The position numbers and the translations under genes were made by a program. The notes beneath the pieces were generated by a model. It saw only the letters and a list, made by a program, of their open reading frames with translations, was not told the DNA's origin and made no database searches. From Planctomycetota bacterium (GTDB lineage: Bacteria; Planctomycetota; UBA8742; UBA2392), in the NCBI GenBank assembly GCA_020849795.1, contig JADZFR010000050.1:1-64000 (forward strand): 64,000 nucleotides of DNA, in the 5' to 3' direction. Positions 36,031 to 43,591 of this stretch are shown here, piece after piece; the first letter of the stretch is position 1; every line of letters starts with the position of its first letter.

Positions 36031-37452
36031 CTACACCTCCCTTTTCCGCCAAGCGCCGCTCTTCCATCGATACAGCAGAAAGGTGCCCAGCAGCGTGATG
36101 TGCACGAAGGCCGCAATCCAACCACCGCGCGCACCCATGCCATACTGGGGCAGGAAGTCCACCCAGCCCTCGCCCTCGGCAAAAATCAGGCTGTGCGACA
36201 GCGGCACGAAGATGAGCCATGCCAGCACCAGCAGGGCAATCGTCGGCACGACCACATCGCCTGCGCCGCGCAGGCAGCCCAGGCAACCCAGGTTCAGCGC
36301 GTCGAACAACTGATAGCCCGCAGCGATAAACAGCAGCGCTGCCCCCAGTTCTATGACCGCCTGGGCATCCGGGTCGCCGGCGCTGACGAAGACACTGCTC
36401 AGGGGCCCGCCCAATGTCGCGAACAGCACCGCCCACATGACCATCCACAGGAACGCGATTTTCACTGCCGCTGTGCCAACCTTGTCAGCCCAGGCCTTGT
36501 CGCCGGCGCCAATGCTCTGGCCGACCAGTGTGGCCGCCGCGAAGTTCAAGCCAGCCACAGGGAGAAAGCCGAGCGACGTAAGGATCATCGCAATCTGTGT
36601 GGCAGCGCCAGACACAGTGCCGAGTTTGCCGACCATGAGCTGAAACGCCGCGAACGAACCAACGTCAAACATGGCATGCACGCCGATCGGAATGCCGAGT
36701 CCCAGCACCGAGCCCAGGATTGCCGGGCGCAGGCGCCAGGTGCGCGTAGTCGCGAACTCGCGGCGGAAGTAGCGGCTGAAGAAAAGTATGAGGTAGAACA
36801 GCACGCCGCCTGCCACGGAAAGCGACGTGGCAAGGCCCGCGCCGTACATGCCCCAGCCAAGCTCAAGGATGAAAGACCAGTTGAGCACGATGTTGAACGC
36901 AGCCGTGACCACCGCGCCCATCAGCGAAATGCGGGTACGGCCCACTCCGTTGAAGAAATTGCCCAGCGCGAACGAGATCACCACCAGTCCGCCGCCGGCC
37001 ATGCGCGGCAGCCAGTAGTCAGACGCCGCCGCGACGACATTTGCGGGCAAACCGAAAAACGAGAAGATGTCCTGCCCCGCGATTGCCACGCCAACACACA
37101 GCGGCGCGACCAGCATTGCCGCGTACATGCCGTGCCATGCGGCCTGCGAGGCTCGGCCTTTGCGACGCTGCCCGTAGCGCTGCGCGACAATCGTCTGCAC
37201 GGCAATGCCGCTGCCGCCGAACAGCAGCAGCAGCGTGAAGCTTGAGAAGTTCACGGCGTTCATGCCGGCAATGGACTCAGAACCCAGCCGGCCGACAAAC
37301 CAGGTGTCGATCACGTTCAGAAAGGCCTGTACGCCGAACTGCACGAATAGCGGCCATGCCATCTTGACCACCGCGCGGTAGTCCACGCGGCGCGTGCCGT
37401 CCAGGGCGTAGAGCACTGCAGGCAGGCGGGAGTTGGCGGCAGGAGCATTCAT
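36031..37452 (-). CDS. MATE-family efflux transporter
   Basis: A 473-residue integral membrane protein with about 12 hydrophobic segments in two homologous halves. The first half has WPLFVQFGVQAFLNVIDTWFVG and the second has LGIPIGVHAMFDVGSFAAFQL. GNFFNGVGRTRISL and LNFAAATLVGQSIGAG are the two matching MATE loops. Such proteins export drugs, dyes or lipid-linked molecules using Na+ or H+ gradients; the substrate cannot be predicted. TACAGT six bases before the ATG suggests a leaderless message. Confidence 0.92.
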   Translation of the reverse strand: MNAPAANSRLPAVLYALDGTRRVDYRAVVKMAWPLFVQFGVQAFLNVIDTWFVGRLGSESIAGMNAVNFSSFTLLLLFGGSGIAVQTIVAQRYGQRRKGRASQAAWHGMYAAMLVAPLCVGVAIAGQDIFSFFGLPANVVAAASDYWLPRMAGGGLVVISFALGNFFNGVGRTRISLMGAVVTAAFNIVLNWSFILELGWGMYGAGLATSLSVAGGVLFYLILFFSRYFRREFATTRTWRLRPAILGSVLGLGIPIGVHAMFDVGSFAAFQLMVGKLGTVSGAATQIAMILTSLGFLPVAGLNFAAATLVGQSIGAGDKAWADKVGTAAVKIAFLWMVMWAVLFATLGGPLSSVFVSAGDPDAQAVIELGAALLFIAAGYQLFDALNLGCLGCLRGAGDVVVPTIALLVLAWLIFVPLSHSLIFAEGEGWVDFLPQYGMGARGGWIAAFVHITLLGTFLLYRWKSGAWRKREV

Positions 37453-37458
37453 GGCGCG

Positions 37459-37464
37459 ACTGTA
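37459..37464 (-). promoter_or_regulatory. -10 element of the MATE gene (leaderless type)
   Basis: TACAGT on the minus strand is six bases (CGCGCC) before the ATG at 37452. Confidence 0.4.
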
Positions 37465-37518
37465 ACGATTCGCCGTTGCAGTTTGTGCCTGAAATGCGGG
37501 TACGACGCGCCCACTCCG

Positions 37519-38013
37519 TTACTTGTAGTTGCCGAAGCTGATGGGCAGCGGCAGGTCCAGCTCGCGCACCGCCTGCTGCACGGCTTGCAACTCGTCGCGG
37601 CTCTTGCTGGTCACACGCACGACGTCGCCCTGGATGCTGGCCTGTGCCTTGAACTTTTTTTCCTTGATCAGCTTGGTGATGATCTTGGCTTTGTCCGACG
37701 GGATGCCGTCCACGATGTTGTAGATGTGGCGGATACCCTGGCCGCTGGCGACTTCTTCGGTTTTCAACTCGAGCGCCCTGGCGTTGATGCCGCGCTTGCT
37801 GAGTTTGGTCGTGAAGATGTCCAGCATCGCGTCCATGACCGCCTTGTCGCTGGCCGTGATGGTGACCTTCTTTTCGCCCTTTTCCCACACGATCAGCGCG
37901 GTCTTGCCCTTGAAGTCCCAGCGCTGGGCAATTTCTTTCTGTGCCTGCTGCCATGCGTTGTCGATTTCGTGTACATCGACGCTGGCCATGATGTCCATGC
38001 TGCTGTCAGCCAT
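37519..38013 (-). CDS. YajQ-family nucleotide-binding protein
   Basis: A 164-residue protein with the two-domain ferredoxin-like YajQ fold. Signature segments are ASVDVHEIDNAWQQAQKEI, a RWDFKGK block, KVTITASDKAVMDAMLDI, and the C-terminal SKSRDELQAVQQAVRELDLP plus FGNYK. Some members bind c-di-GMP and others bind tRNA or GTP; which applies here is unknown. The ATG at 38013 follows CGGAGG. Confidence 0.93.
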   Translation of the reverse strand: MADSSMDIMASVDVHEIDNAWQQAQKEIAQRWDFKGKTALIVWEKGEKKVTITASDKAVMDAMLDIFTTKLSKRGINARALELKTEEVASGQGIRHIYNIVDGIPSDKAKIITKLIKEKKFKAQASIQGDVVRVTSKSRDELQAVQQAVRELDLPLPISFGNYK

Positions 38014-38088
38014 GACTGCCTCCGGGGCAATGCTCTATCACGGGCATGCGCCGTTGTGAACGGGCGAGTGAGCTTGCTTTTTGCATGC

Positions 38089-38625
38089 TCAGGCCCGGGT
38101 GATTTCAATCGTGCAGGCGTTGTCGTCGCTGTGGTTCGTGCCGCGAATCAGGTTTACCTCGAACTGCAGGCGACCGCGGTAACGCTCGACCAGCGACTCG
38201 ATGATCCCAAGGTCGAACACGTTGGGGTACGGGTTGTCGCACTGGATCTGGTAGTGGTCCATTCCCACTTCTACATAGCGGTACACGCCGATTTCGCCGC
38301 CGCGGTGCGCCGTGTGGTACGCAACGTCGATCGCAGCCAGGGCAGACGGCACGTCGAACATCTGATCGTCCGGAAACTCCGCCGAATACGGAATGCGCCG
38401 GCCGATCGAGTACAGCGTATCGGGGCCAAGATTGTCATGAATCGCGCGGTAGGCGTTCAACCAGGCTTGTTGCGAGTACCAGCCGCTTGGTTGAACATGC
38501 TCCAGCCCCGCCGATGCCAGCAGTTCGCGCGCCACGGCGCCCACCAGAATGCCGCTGCTGACCGCGACAACGGTGCGGCCATCAACTTCAACGGATGGCG
38601 AACTGGCTTGGAATGCCTTGAACAT
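38089..38625 (-). CDS. Unknown 178-residue protein paired with a TetR regulator
   Basis: The gene starts eight bases after the stop of the upstream TetR gene, so the two form one operon. Features are VSSGILVGAVARELLASAG, WYSQQAWLNAYRAIHDNLGPDTLY, a IGRRIPYSAEFP segment, AYHTAHRGGEIG and QCDNPYPNVFDLGIIESLVERY. The organisation (helical first half, then strand-rich His-rich second half) recalls H-NOX or V4R-like sensor domains, but the match is only by pattern and no heme ligand is certain. A cytosolic small-molecule-binding role is possible. No confident family name. Confidence 0.65.
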   Translation of the reverse strand: MFKAFQASSPSVEVDGRTVVAVSSGILVGAVARELLASAGLEHVQPSGWYSQQAWLNAYRAIHDNLGPDTLYSIGRRIPYSAEFPDDQMFDVPSALAAIDVAYHTAHRGGEIGVYRYVEVGMDHYQIQCDNPYPNVFDLGIIESLVERYRGRLQFEVNLIRGTNHSDDNACTIEITRA

Positions 38626-38633
38626 GCCCCACC

Positions 38634-39245
38634 CTACCGCTCGTAACCCAATCCCCGCAGCACAAGAAACACCGCCTCGCGGACGCTGAGCCCGCCCTCG
38701 GGATTCACCGCCTTCATGGTCATCTGCTGGTGAATGGTGCCGTAGGTGCTGGCGAGAATGGACGCTGCCGCGCGCTGACTGTCGGTGTCTGCCGGCAACT
38801 GTCCCCGGCTTCGCGCGTTTTCAAGCAACACCCTGACCTTGAAGCGCGACTCGGCAATGATCTGCCGGATGCCGCGGCCCAACAGGTCGTTCTTGGACTT
38901 GCCGATATGCCCGAACATGTGAAGGACAATCGTGGAGTCATCACCCAGCGCGTTGACCCGGGCCTCTTGCTCGTCACAGAACCGGAGCAACCGCTCGATC
39001 GGCTGCGGATCTTCCGACAGCCGCATTTCGCCCTCATCGGTGTACGTAAACAGGTGGCGCACAAGGTCACCGGCGAGCGCCTCTTTGCTGTCAAAGTAAA
39101 GATACACACTGCCCTTGGCCACGCCGGCGGCTTCAGCGATGTCTGCCACGGAAGCGCCATCGATGCCATCGCGAGCAAAAACTCTTAGCGCCGCCTTCAG
39201 CAGCTGGCTGTACCTTGCTTCTCGTTTGGGCGAGGTGATGCGCAT
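38634..39245 (-). CDS. TetR-family transcriptional regulator
   Basis: A 203-residue protein. Residues 8-55 are the TetR DNA-binding domain: LLKAALRVFARDGIDGASVADIAEAAGVAKGSVYLYFDSKEAL. The remainder is a helical ligand-binding and dimerisation domain with no recognisable specificity. The ATG at 39245 is chosen; a TTG three codons earlier (39254) is possible. It leads a two-gene operon with the 178-residue protein. The upstream region contains a perfect inverted repeat (39291-39303) that may be its operator, which would mean autoregulation. Confidence 0.9.
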   Translation of the reverse strand: MRITSPKREARYSQLLKAALRVFARDGIDGASVADIAEAAGVAKGSVYLYFDSKEALAGDLVRHLFTYTDEGEMRLSEDPQPIERLLRFCDEQEARVNALGDDSTIVLHMFGHIGKSKNDLLGRGIRQIIAESRFKVRVLLENARSRGQLPADTDSQRAAASILASTYGTIHQQMTMKAVNPEGGLSVREAVFLVLRGLGYER

Positions 39246-39290
39246 GCTGACCAACCAGTCATTAGGCCAAATCTGTGCGATTGCATAAGA

Positions 39291-39303
39291 TTACACCATG
39301 TAA
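39291..39303. promoter_or_regulatory. Inverted repeat, candidate TetR operator
   Basis: TTACA-CCA-TGTAA, with perfect 5-base arms, 46 bases upstream of the TetR start. A second inverted repeat, CACACC-AAGTC-GGTGTG, lies at 39352-39368 in the same intergenic region. Confidence 0.4.
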
Positions 39304-39441
39304 GCTCGGTGTACGCGAATTCGTTCGAAATTGTTCTAAATTCCTGACCTGCACACCAAGTCGGTGTGTAACCACAACAAATGAAAGGCTTTACGATCGA
39401 CCGTCTGGGGTGCTCGACGCAAAATGCATGCCCGACATCCA

Positions 39442-40362
39442 CTAGACTTTCGTGATGAAGCCCCACTTATCTTCGCTGCGGCCCTGCACCAGGTCGAGGT
39501 AGGATTTCTGGATGCGTTCGGTGATTGGGCCTCTGGCTCCGATGCCGATCTTGATCTTGTCAATGCTTCGGATCGGTGTGACCTCCGCCGCAGTACCCAC
39601 GGCGAATACTTCGTCAGCGATGTACAGCTCTTCCCGCGTGACGGAAGCTTCCGCTACCGGGATCTTCAACTCGCCGCACAGCTTCATGATGGTGTCGCGC
39701 GTGATACCGCGCAAAATACTGTTGCCCGTTGCCGGCGTGACGATGCGCCCGTCGCGCACGACGAATATGTTTTCGCCGCTGCCCTCGCTCAAGATGCCGT
39801 TCACGTCAAGCGCCAGGCCCTCAACGTAGCCGTTGGCGATAGCTTCCATCTTGATCAGGGCGCCGCTGGCATAGTTGGCCGCGGCCTTGGCCTGCGCCGG
39901 TGTTGTGTTCGGCGCGTTGCGCGACCATGAGCTGATCTGCATGTCGACGCCCTTCTCCAGGGCCTCATCGCCGAGATACTTGCCCCAGTCCCACGTCATG
40001 ATGTCGAGTGTGATGGGGTTCTTCAGCGGGTTGACGCCCATCGGGCCGGCGTCGCGATACATGATCGGCCGGATGTAGCAGGCCTTGAAGGCATTTTCTT
40101 TCACTGCAGCGACGCACGCGGCGCTGATCTCTTCGACGTTCCAGCGCACTTCCATGCGGTAGATCTTGGCACTGTCGACCAGTCGCCGGATGTGATCCTT
40201 CAGGCGAAAGATGCCGGGCTGTCCACCGCAGTCGTATGCTCGGATGCCTTCAAACACAGCACTGGCGTAGTGAATGACGTGGGCGCTGATGTGTACAGTC
40301 GCCTTGTCCCAGTCAATGAACTCGCCGTTGCGCCAGACCTTGTTGCAGAGCTTGTTTGCCAT
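39442..40362 (-). CDS. ilvE: Branched-chain amino acid aminotransferase
   Basis: A 306-residue PLP enzyme of fold type IV that interconverts branched-chain amino acids and their 2-keto acids. ASAVFEGIRAY, the active-site segment PAQAKAAANYASGALIK (Lys near residue 158 binds PLP) and ALDVNGILSEGSGENIFVV match the family. The ATG at 40362 follows CGGAGA, and an upstream extension is rejected. The gene stands alone. Its product could feed 2-ketoisovalerate toward isobutyryl-CoA, the substrate of the mutase encoded at 51-54 kb. Confidence 0.95.
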   Translation of the reverse strand: MANKLCNKVWRNGEFIDWDKATVHISAHVIHYASAVFEGIRAYDCGGQPGIFRLKDHIRRLVDSAKIYRMEVRWNVEEISAACVAAVKENAFKACYIRPIMYRDAGPMGVNPLKNPITLDIMTWDWGKYLGDEALEKGVDMQISSWSRNAPNTTPAQAKAAANYASGALIKMEAIANGYVEGLALDVNGILSEGSGENIFVVRDGRIVTPATGNSILRGITRDTIMKLCGELKIPVAEASVTREELYIADEVFAVGTAAEVTPIRSIDKIKIGIGARGPITERIQKSYLDLVQGRSEDKWGFITKV

Positions 40363-40381
40363 GTTTGGTCTCCGAGTTAAC

Positions 40382-40402
40382 GATTGCGGATTGCGGACTG
40401 TT
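40382..40402. repeat. Short heptad repeat GATTGCG
   Basis: GATTGCG, GATTGCG, then GACTGTT, in the gap upstream of ilvE. The same unit recurs at 43464-43477. Confidence 0.6.
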
Positions 40403-40465
40403 CTGCAAGTGCCGGAGAGCCCAAACCGCAAATTCTTGAACCTAGGCGGCGCCTGAGCCGCATCA

Positions 40466-41248
40466 CTAACGACCCTTCAGCAAATTCTCAAGCGCCAGCC
40501 GGAACTTTGCAAGAGCATTGCTGCGGTGGCTGACCTTGTTCTTGTCCTCTTGCGACATCTCGCCAAACGTCTTGCCCGCCGGCGGGTACAGGAAGAGCGG
40601 ATCATATCCGAAACCGCCTTTGCCGCGCGGTTCGTCTATGATCAAACCTTCAAGCGAGCCGCGAACCGTGAACAGGATGCCTTCCGGGCTTGCCAGTGCG
40701 ATCTCGCACACAAAGCGCGCCTTGCGTTTTTCTACCGGCACGCCCTTCAGGTTCTTCAGCAGCAACTGGTTGTTTGCCGCATCGTCGCCGTGCTTGCCTG
40801 CATAACGAGCGCTATGCACGCCCGGCGCGCCGCCCAGGGCGTCCACTTCCAACCCGCTGTCGTCTGCCATGACCAGCAGCTCAAGGCTTTGGGGTGCATC
40901 GACTTTGGGCATGCGCTCTGGCGTAAGGCTAACCTTGCGCTGCCGACCACTGGCGCTGCGGTGACGCTGCGCTGACAGGGCCTCGAAATCGGTTTCGTCT
41001 TCGTCCTCGTCCTCAATGGCCGTGCTGCGACTCGCAAAACTCACGCGGTTAACCAAAGCCAGAAACTGAGCCAATTCAAACGCCTTCTTCTGGGCGTTGC
41101 CGGCAAAGGTGTCCGCGGTTTCGGCAATGGACGGCACGCCTGTAAATGCGGTCAGCCCAACCAGTTCAATGGCTTTGATGTCACCAAGAATCTGGCTGAT
41201 CTCGCGGAACTTGTGGCGGTTGTTGGTGCCTACAACAATCTGGACCAC
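40466..41248 (-). CDS. rdgB: RdgB/HAM1-like dITP/XTP pyrophosphatase with an internal insertion
   Basis: A 260-residue protein that removes non-canonical purine nucleotides. The core motifs are intact: VVGTNNRHKFREI at the N terminus, ADTFAGNAQKKA, MADDSGLEVDALGGAPGVHSARYAG, GYDPLF, and SHRSNALAK near the end. About 60 extra residues (about 63-122), including an acidic run EDEDEDETDFE and a basic segment, separate the first helix from the ADDSG strand; ordinary family members are about 200 residues long. The start is GTG at 41248. It is convergent with nothing; the VWA gene lies upstream on the same strand. Confidence 0.9.
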   Translation of the reverse strand: MVQIVVGTNNRHKFREISQILGDIKAIELVGLTAFTGVPSIAETADTFAGNAQKKAFELAQFLALVNRVSFASRSTAIEDEDEDETDFEALSAQRHRSASGRQRKVSLTPERMPKVDAPQSLELLVMADDSGLEVDALGGAPGVHSARYAGKHGDDAANNQLLLKNLKGVPVEKRKARFVCEIALASPEGILFTVRGSLEGLIIDEPRGKGGFGYDPLFLYPPAGKTFGEMSQEDKNKVSHRSNALAKFRLALENLLKGR

Positions 41249-41338
41249 GGCATGACCCTGTGCAGTTTGTGGGGCAGTCTATGTTCTGGTGGCGTCGCTT
41301 CCAGACTGGCCCAAGCCGTACCGCTACCCGGCAGCCCG

Positions 41339-43405
41339 TTACTTTTCCGCGTCGATGATTTTGCCGTATTCGCGGGTGGCCAGCGCCTGCTGGTAGTGAC
41401 GGTAATACTCGTCTTTGTGAATGCTGACCACGTGGATGTTCAAGCGCTTGAAAGCGTTGGCGCGGTGCACCTCTTCCAGGATGCCGATACTTGTGGGCTC
41501 GCCATCGCTTAGCAGAACGATCGTGTCCGCCTCAGCCTTCTCGATAATGGCCAACAGTGCCGACTTGATGTCGGTGCCGCCTTGCGCGTCGGTGCTCAGC
41601 ATCCAGTTGATCAGCTTGCGACGTTCTTCCAGCCCGTTGGTGATGCGGTCACTATGCATCTGCTCGGTATTGAACAGCGTGATGCCGACACGGGCAGACT
41701 GGCTCATGGCATCGACACAGGCGTGCAGTTCAGCAGCGGCCACATAGAAGCGCGGCAGAAAGCCATCGCGCACCAGCTTGTTCACCTCGGGCCGGCGTTT
41801 GAGAATGTCGGCTTTGCGGTCGGGAAAGTCCTGCCGTTGCGGCTCGCGCGCCACGGGCAGCACCATGCTCACGCTGCGGTCCACGGCAAACTGCACGTTC
41901 GCGCTGTCAATCTCCAGGCCATAGAACGTCGCTGCTGTCTTCTGCTTCAAGTGCTGATACGACACGCCTCGCAGGCTTTCGAGCTTGCGAGGCTGAATTG
42001 TGGCTTCGCCGCCGATCACTTCTTCCCACTTCGCGATCAGGTCGCCATGGTCGACGCCGGTCAGATCGACTAACAGCGCAATCGCCTCGGCAAAGATGCG
42101 CCCTTCTGCGCTGCGGCGGGCGAGTTCAAGCACCGGCTTCAGGCAACCGCTGGGCCGCAGGCGCAGCAGGCAATCCAGCGCCGCGCTGACGACCCACCAG
42201 TGAATGTCCTCCAGCAGTTCAATTGCACGGGGTGCGTGTTCGTTGAGGCCCACCTGACCAGCCGCCAGCAGCGCCGCAGCACGCTGCAACGGGGTTTCAC
42301 TCTTAAGCCAGGCGGAAATCCGGGCCTTGGCGACGTCGGGGCAGGCACCTGTCGAAGCACAGGCCAGCAAGGCATGGGCTGCCGTGTTTTCGTCCTCTGA
42401 CGCCAGCTTTAGCGTCAGCTTGTCCGATGCTGCCTTCAGCTCGTCGCCCTCATACTTTGCGGGCAGTCGCTGGATGGTGCGCAAGCCGTGAATCACCTTC
42501 TGGTTGTCGTCGTCGTCAAGCCATCGGGCCGCGCCACTGAACGGGGCACCGCCACGGTTGACCGACACGATCCACCACCCGACCTCAACGTCAAACACGC
42601 GGTTCAAGGCGGCGGCATCGGCAAGCACGGCCTTGTGCGACTCGATCGTCGTCAGGCGCGCCAGCAGGCTGCCGAAAAAGTGCGGGCGCGAACTCACGCT
42701 GCGTGTGTTGCGCGCATGCTCAAGAACCGCCTTCAGGGCCTCCGTCTCAAGCGCCGTTCCAACGGCAGAGTGCGCAGCTCGGGCCGCGTCTTCTACGCCC
42801 GCTGTCGCGGCAAGCCCGGCAATTCCCCGTCTGTCGCCCGCTGCCAGCAGGCGCGCGCACGCAGCCGCCCGGGCACCCGGAAACTTGGCTTTCTGCGAAG
42901 CCATTTCCAGTACGGCCCATCCGGCATCTGTCGCGGCGTCGGCGCAGGCATGCACGGCGGCTTCGGCGCTGGCATCGTCTTCGAGCGCCAGTTTCTCGAG
43001 CGACTTGAATGGTGTCTGCGCGCCGTACCCGCCCATCCATCGCACACAGGCGGCACGACGCGCGGGAGTCTTTGCCTTGTTGAAGGCCTTCACCAGCTCC
43101 TTGTGATCGTCGGGATCGCCGTGCTGGACCACGGCCTTGGCAGCCCAACTTGCGACATCGTCGTCAGCTTCATCGTTTACAGCATCGACGAGAAATTTGG
43201 TCACGCTGTTCTCAGGCCACTTCGACAGCGCAAGAATCAGCCGGTACTTGTCTGCTTTGGTGGCGGTCTTCCAATCCTTCTTAACCTCGCGCAGCTTATC
43301 TTTGGCGGGTTTGGCGTCGTCGCCCTTGAGCTTTTGCGCATCTGCAGGGATACCCAGGCCGAGCACGGCCAATCCCAACAGAACGCACATCGTTAGCGAA
43401 CGCAT
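41339..43405 (-). CDS. Exported HEAT-repeat protein with C-terminal VWA domain
   Basis: A 688-residue protein with a signal peptide (RSLTMCVLLGLAVLGLGIPADA). Residues about 50-470 are Ala- and Leu-rich helical HEAT-like repeats. Residues about 500-688 form a von Willebrand factor A domain with a complete MIDAS: DRSVSM (DxSxS), the Thr in GGTDIKSAL and the Asp in LLSDGEP. Metal-dependent protein binding outside the cytosol is expected. The type is frequent in planctomycetes. The ATG at 43405 is preferred to a longer frame. The gene is divergent from the DUF1549 gene. Confidence 0.85.
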   Translation of the reverse strand: MRSLTMCVLLGLAVLGLGIPADAQKLKGDDAKPAKDKLREVKKDWKTATKADKYRLILALSKWPENSVTKFLVDAVNDEADDDVASWAAKAVVQHGDPDDHKELVKAFNKAKTPARRAACVRWMGGYGAQTPFKSLEKLALEDDASAEAAVHACADAATDAGWAVLEMASQKAKFPGARAAACARLLAAGDRRGIAGLAATAGVEDAARAAHSAVGTALETEALKAVLEHARNTRSVSSRPHFFGSLLARLTTIESHKAVLADAAALNRVFDVEVGWWIVSVNRGGAPFSGAARWLDDDDNQKVIHGLRTIQRLPAKYEGDELKAASDKLTLKLASEDENTAAHALLACASTGACPDVAKARISAWLKSETPLQRAAALLAAGQVGLNEHAPRAIELLEDIHWWVVSAALDCLLRLRPSGCLKPVLELARRSAEGRIFAEAIALLVDLTGVDHGDLIAKWEEVIGGEATIQPRKLESLRGVSYQHLKQKTAATFYGLEIDSANVQFAVDRSVSMVLPVAREPQRQDFPDRKADILKRRPEVNKLVRDGFLPRFYVAAAELHACVDAMSQSARVGITLFNTEQMHSDRITNGLEERRKLINWMLSTDAQGGTDIKSALLAIIEKAEADTIVLLSDGEPTSIGILEEVHRANAFKRLNIHVVSIHKDEYYRHYQQALATREYGKIIDAEK

Positions 43406-43463
43406 ACCTGACCTCGGCCCTTGAGTGGAACGGATTTGGGGCGGATTACCAGTCAATTAAGCG

Positions 43464-43477
43464 GATTGCGGATTCGG
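43464..43477. repeat. Short heptad repeat GATTGCG/GATTCGG
   Basis: GATTGCG followed by GATTCGG, and a GCGGATT at 43441-43447, in the divergent gap between the VWA and DUF1549 genes. Confidence 0.5.
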
Positions 43478-43514
43478 GATGGCCGACAGGGGCCCTCTCA
43501 TTTTCGGGTGAATG

Positions 43515-43567
43515 ATTGAAGGTTCAATGAAGCTACCTGCATCGGCCATAGCTACACTACTCAGTGT
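43515..43567. promoter_or_regulatory. Promoter region of the DUF1549 gene with two inverted repeats
   Basis: ATTGAA-GG-TTCAAT at 43515-43528 and ACACT-ACTC-AGTGT at 43554-43567. The latter overlaps a possible -10, TACACT (43553-43558). A ribosome site GGAGG precedes the ATG at 43592. Confidence 0.35.
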
Positions 43568-43591
43568 GGTCCCAATGCATCGGAGGACGCC

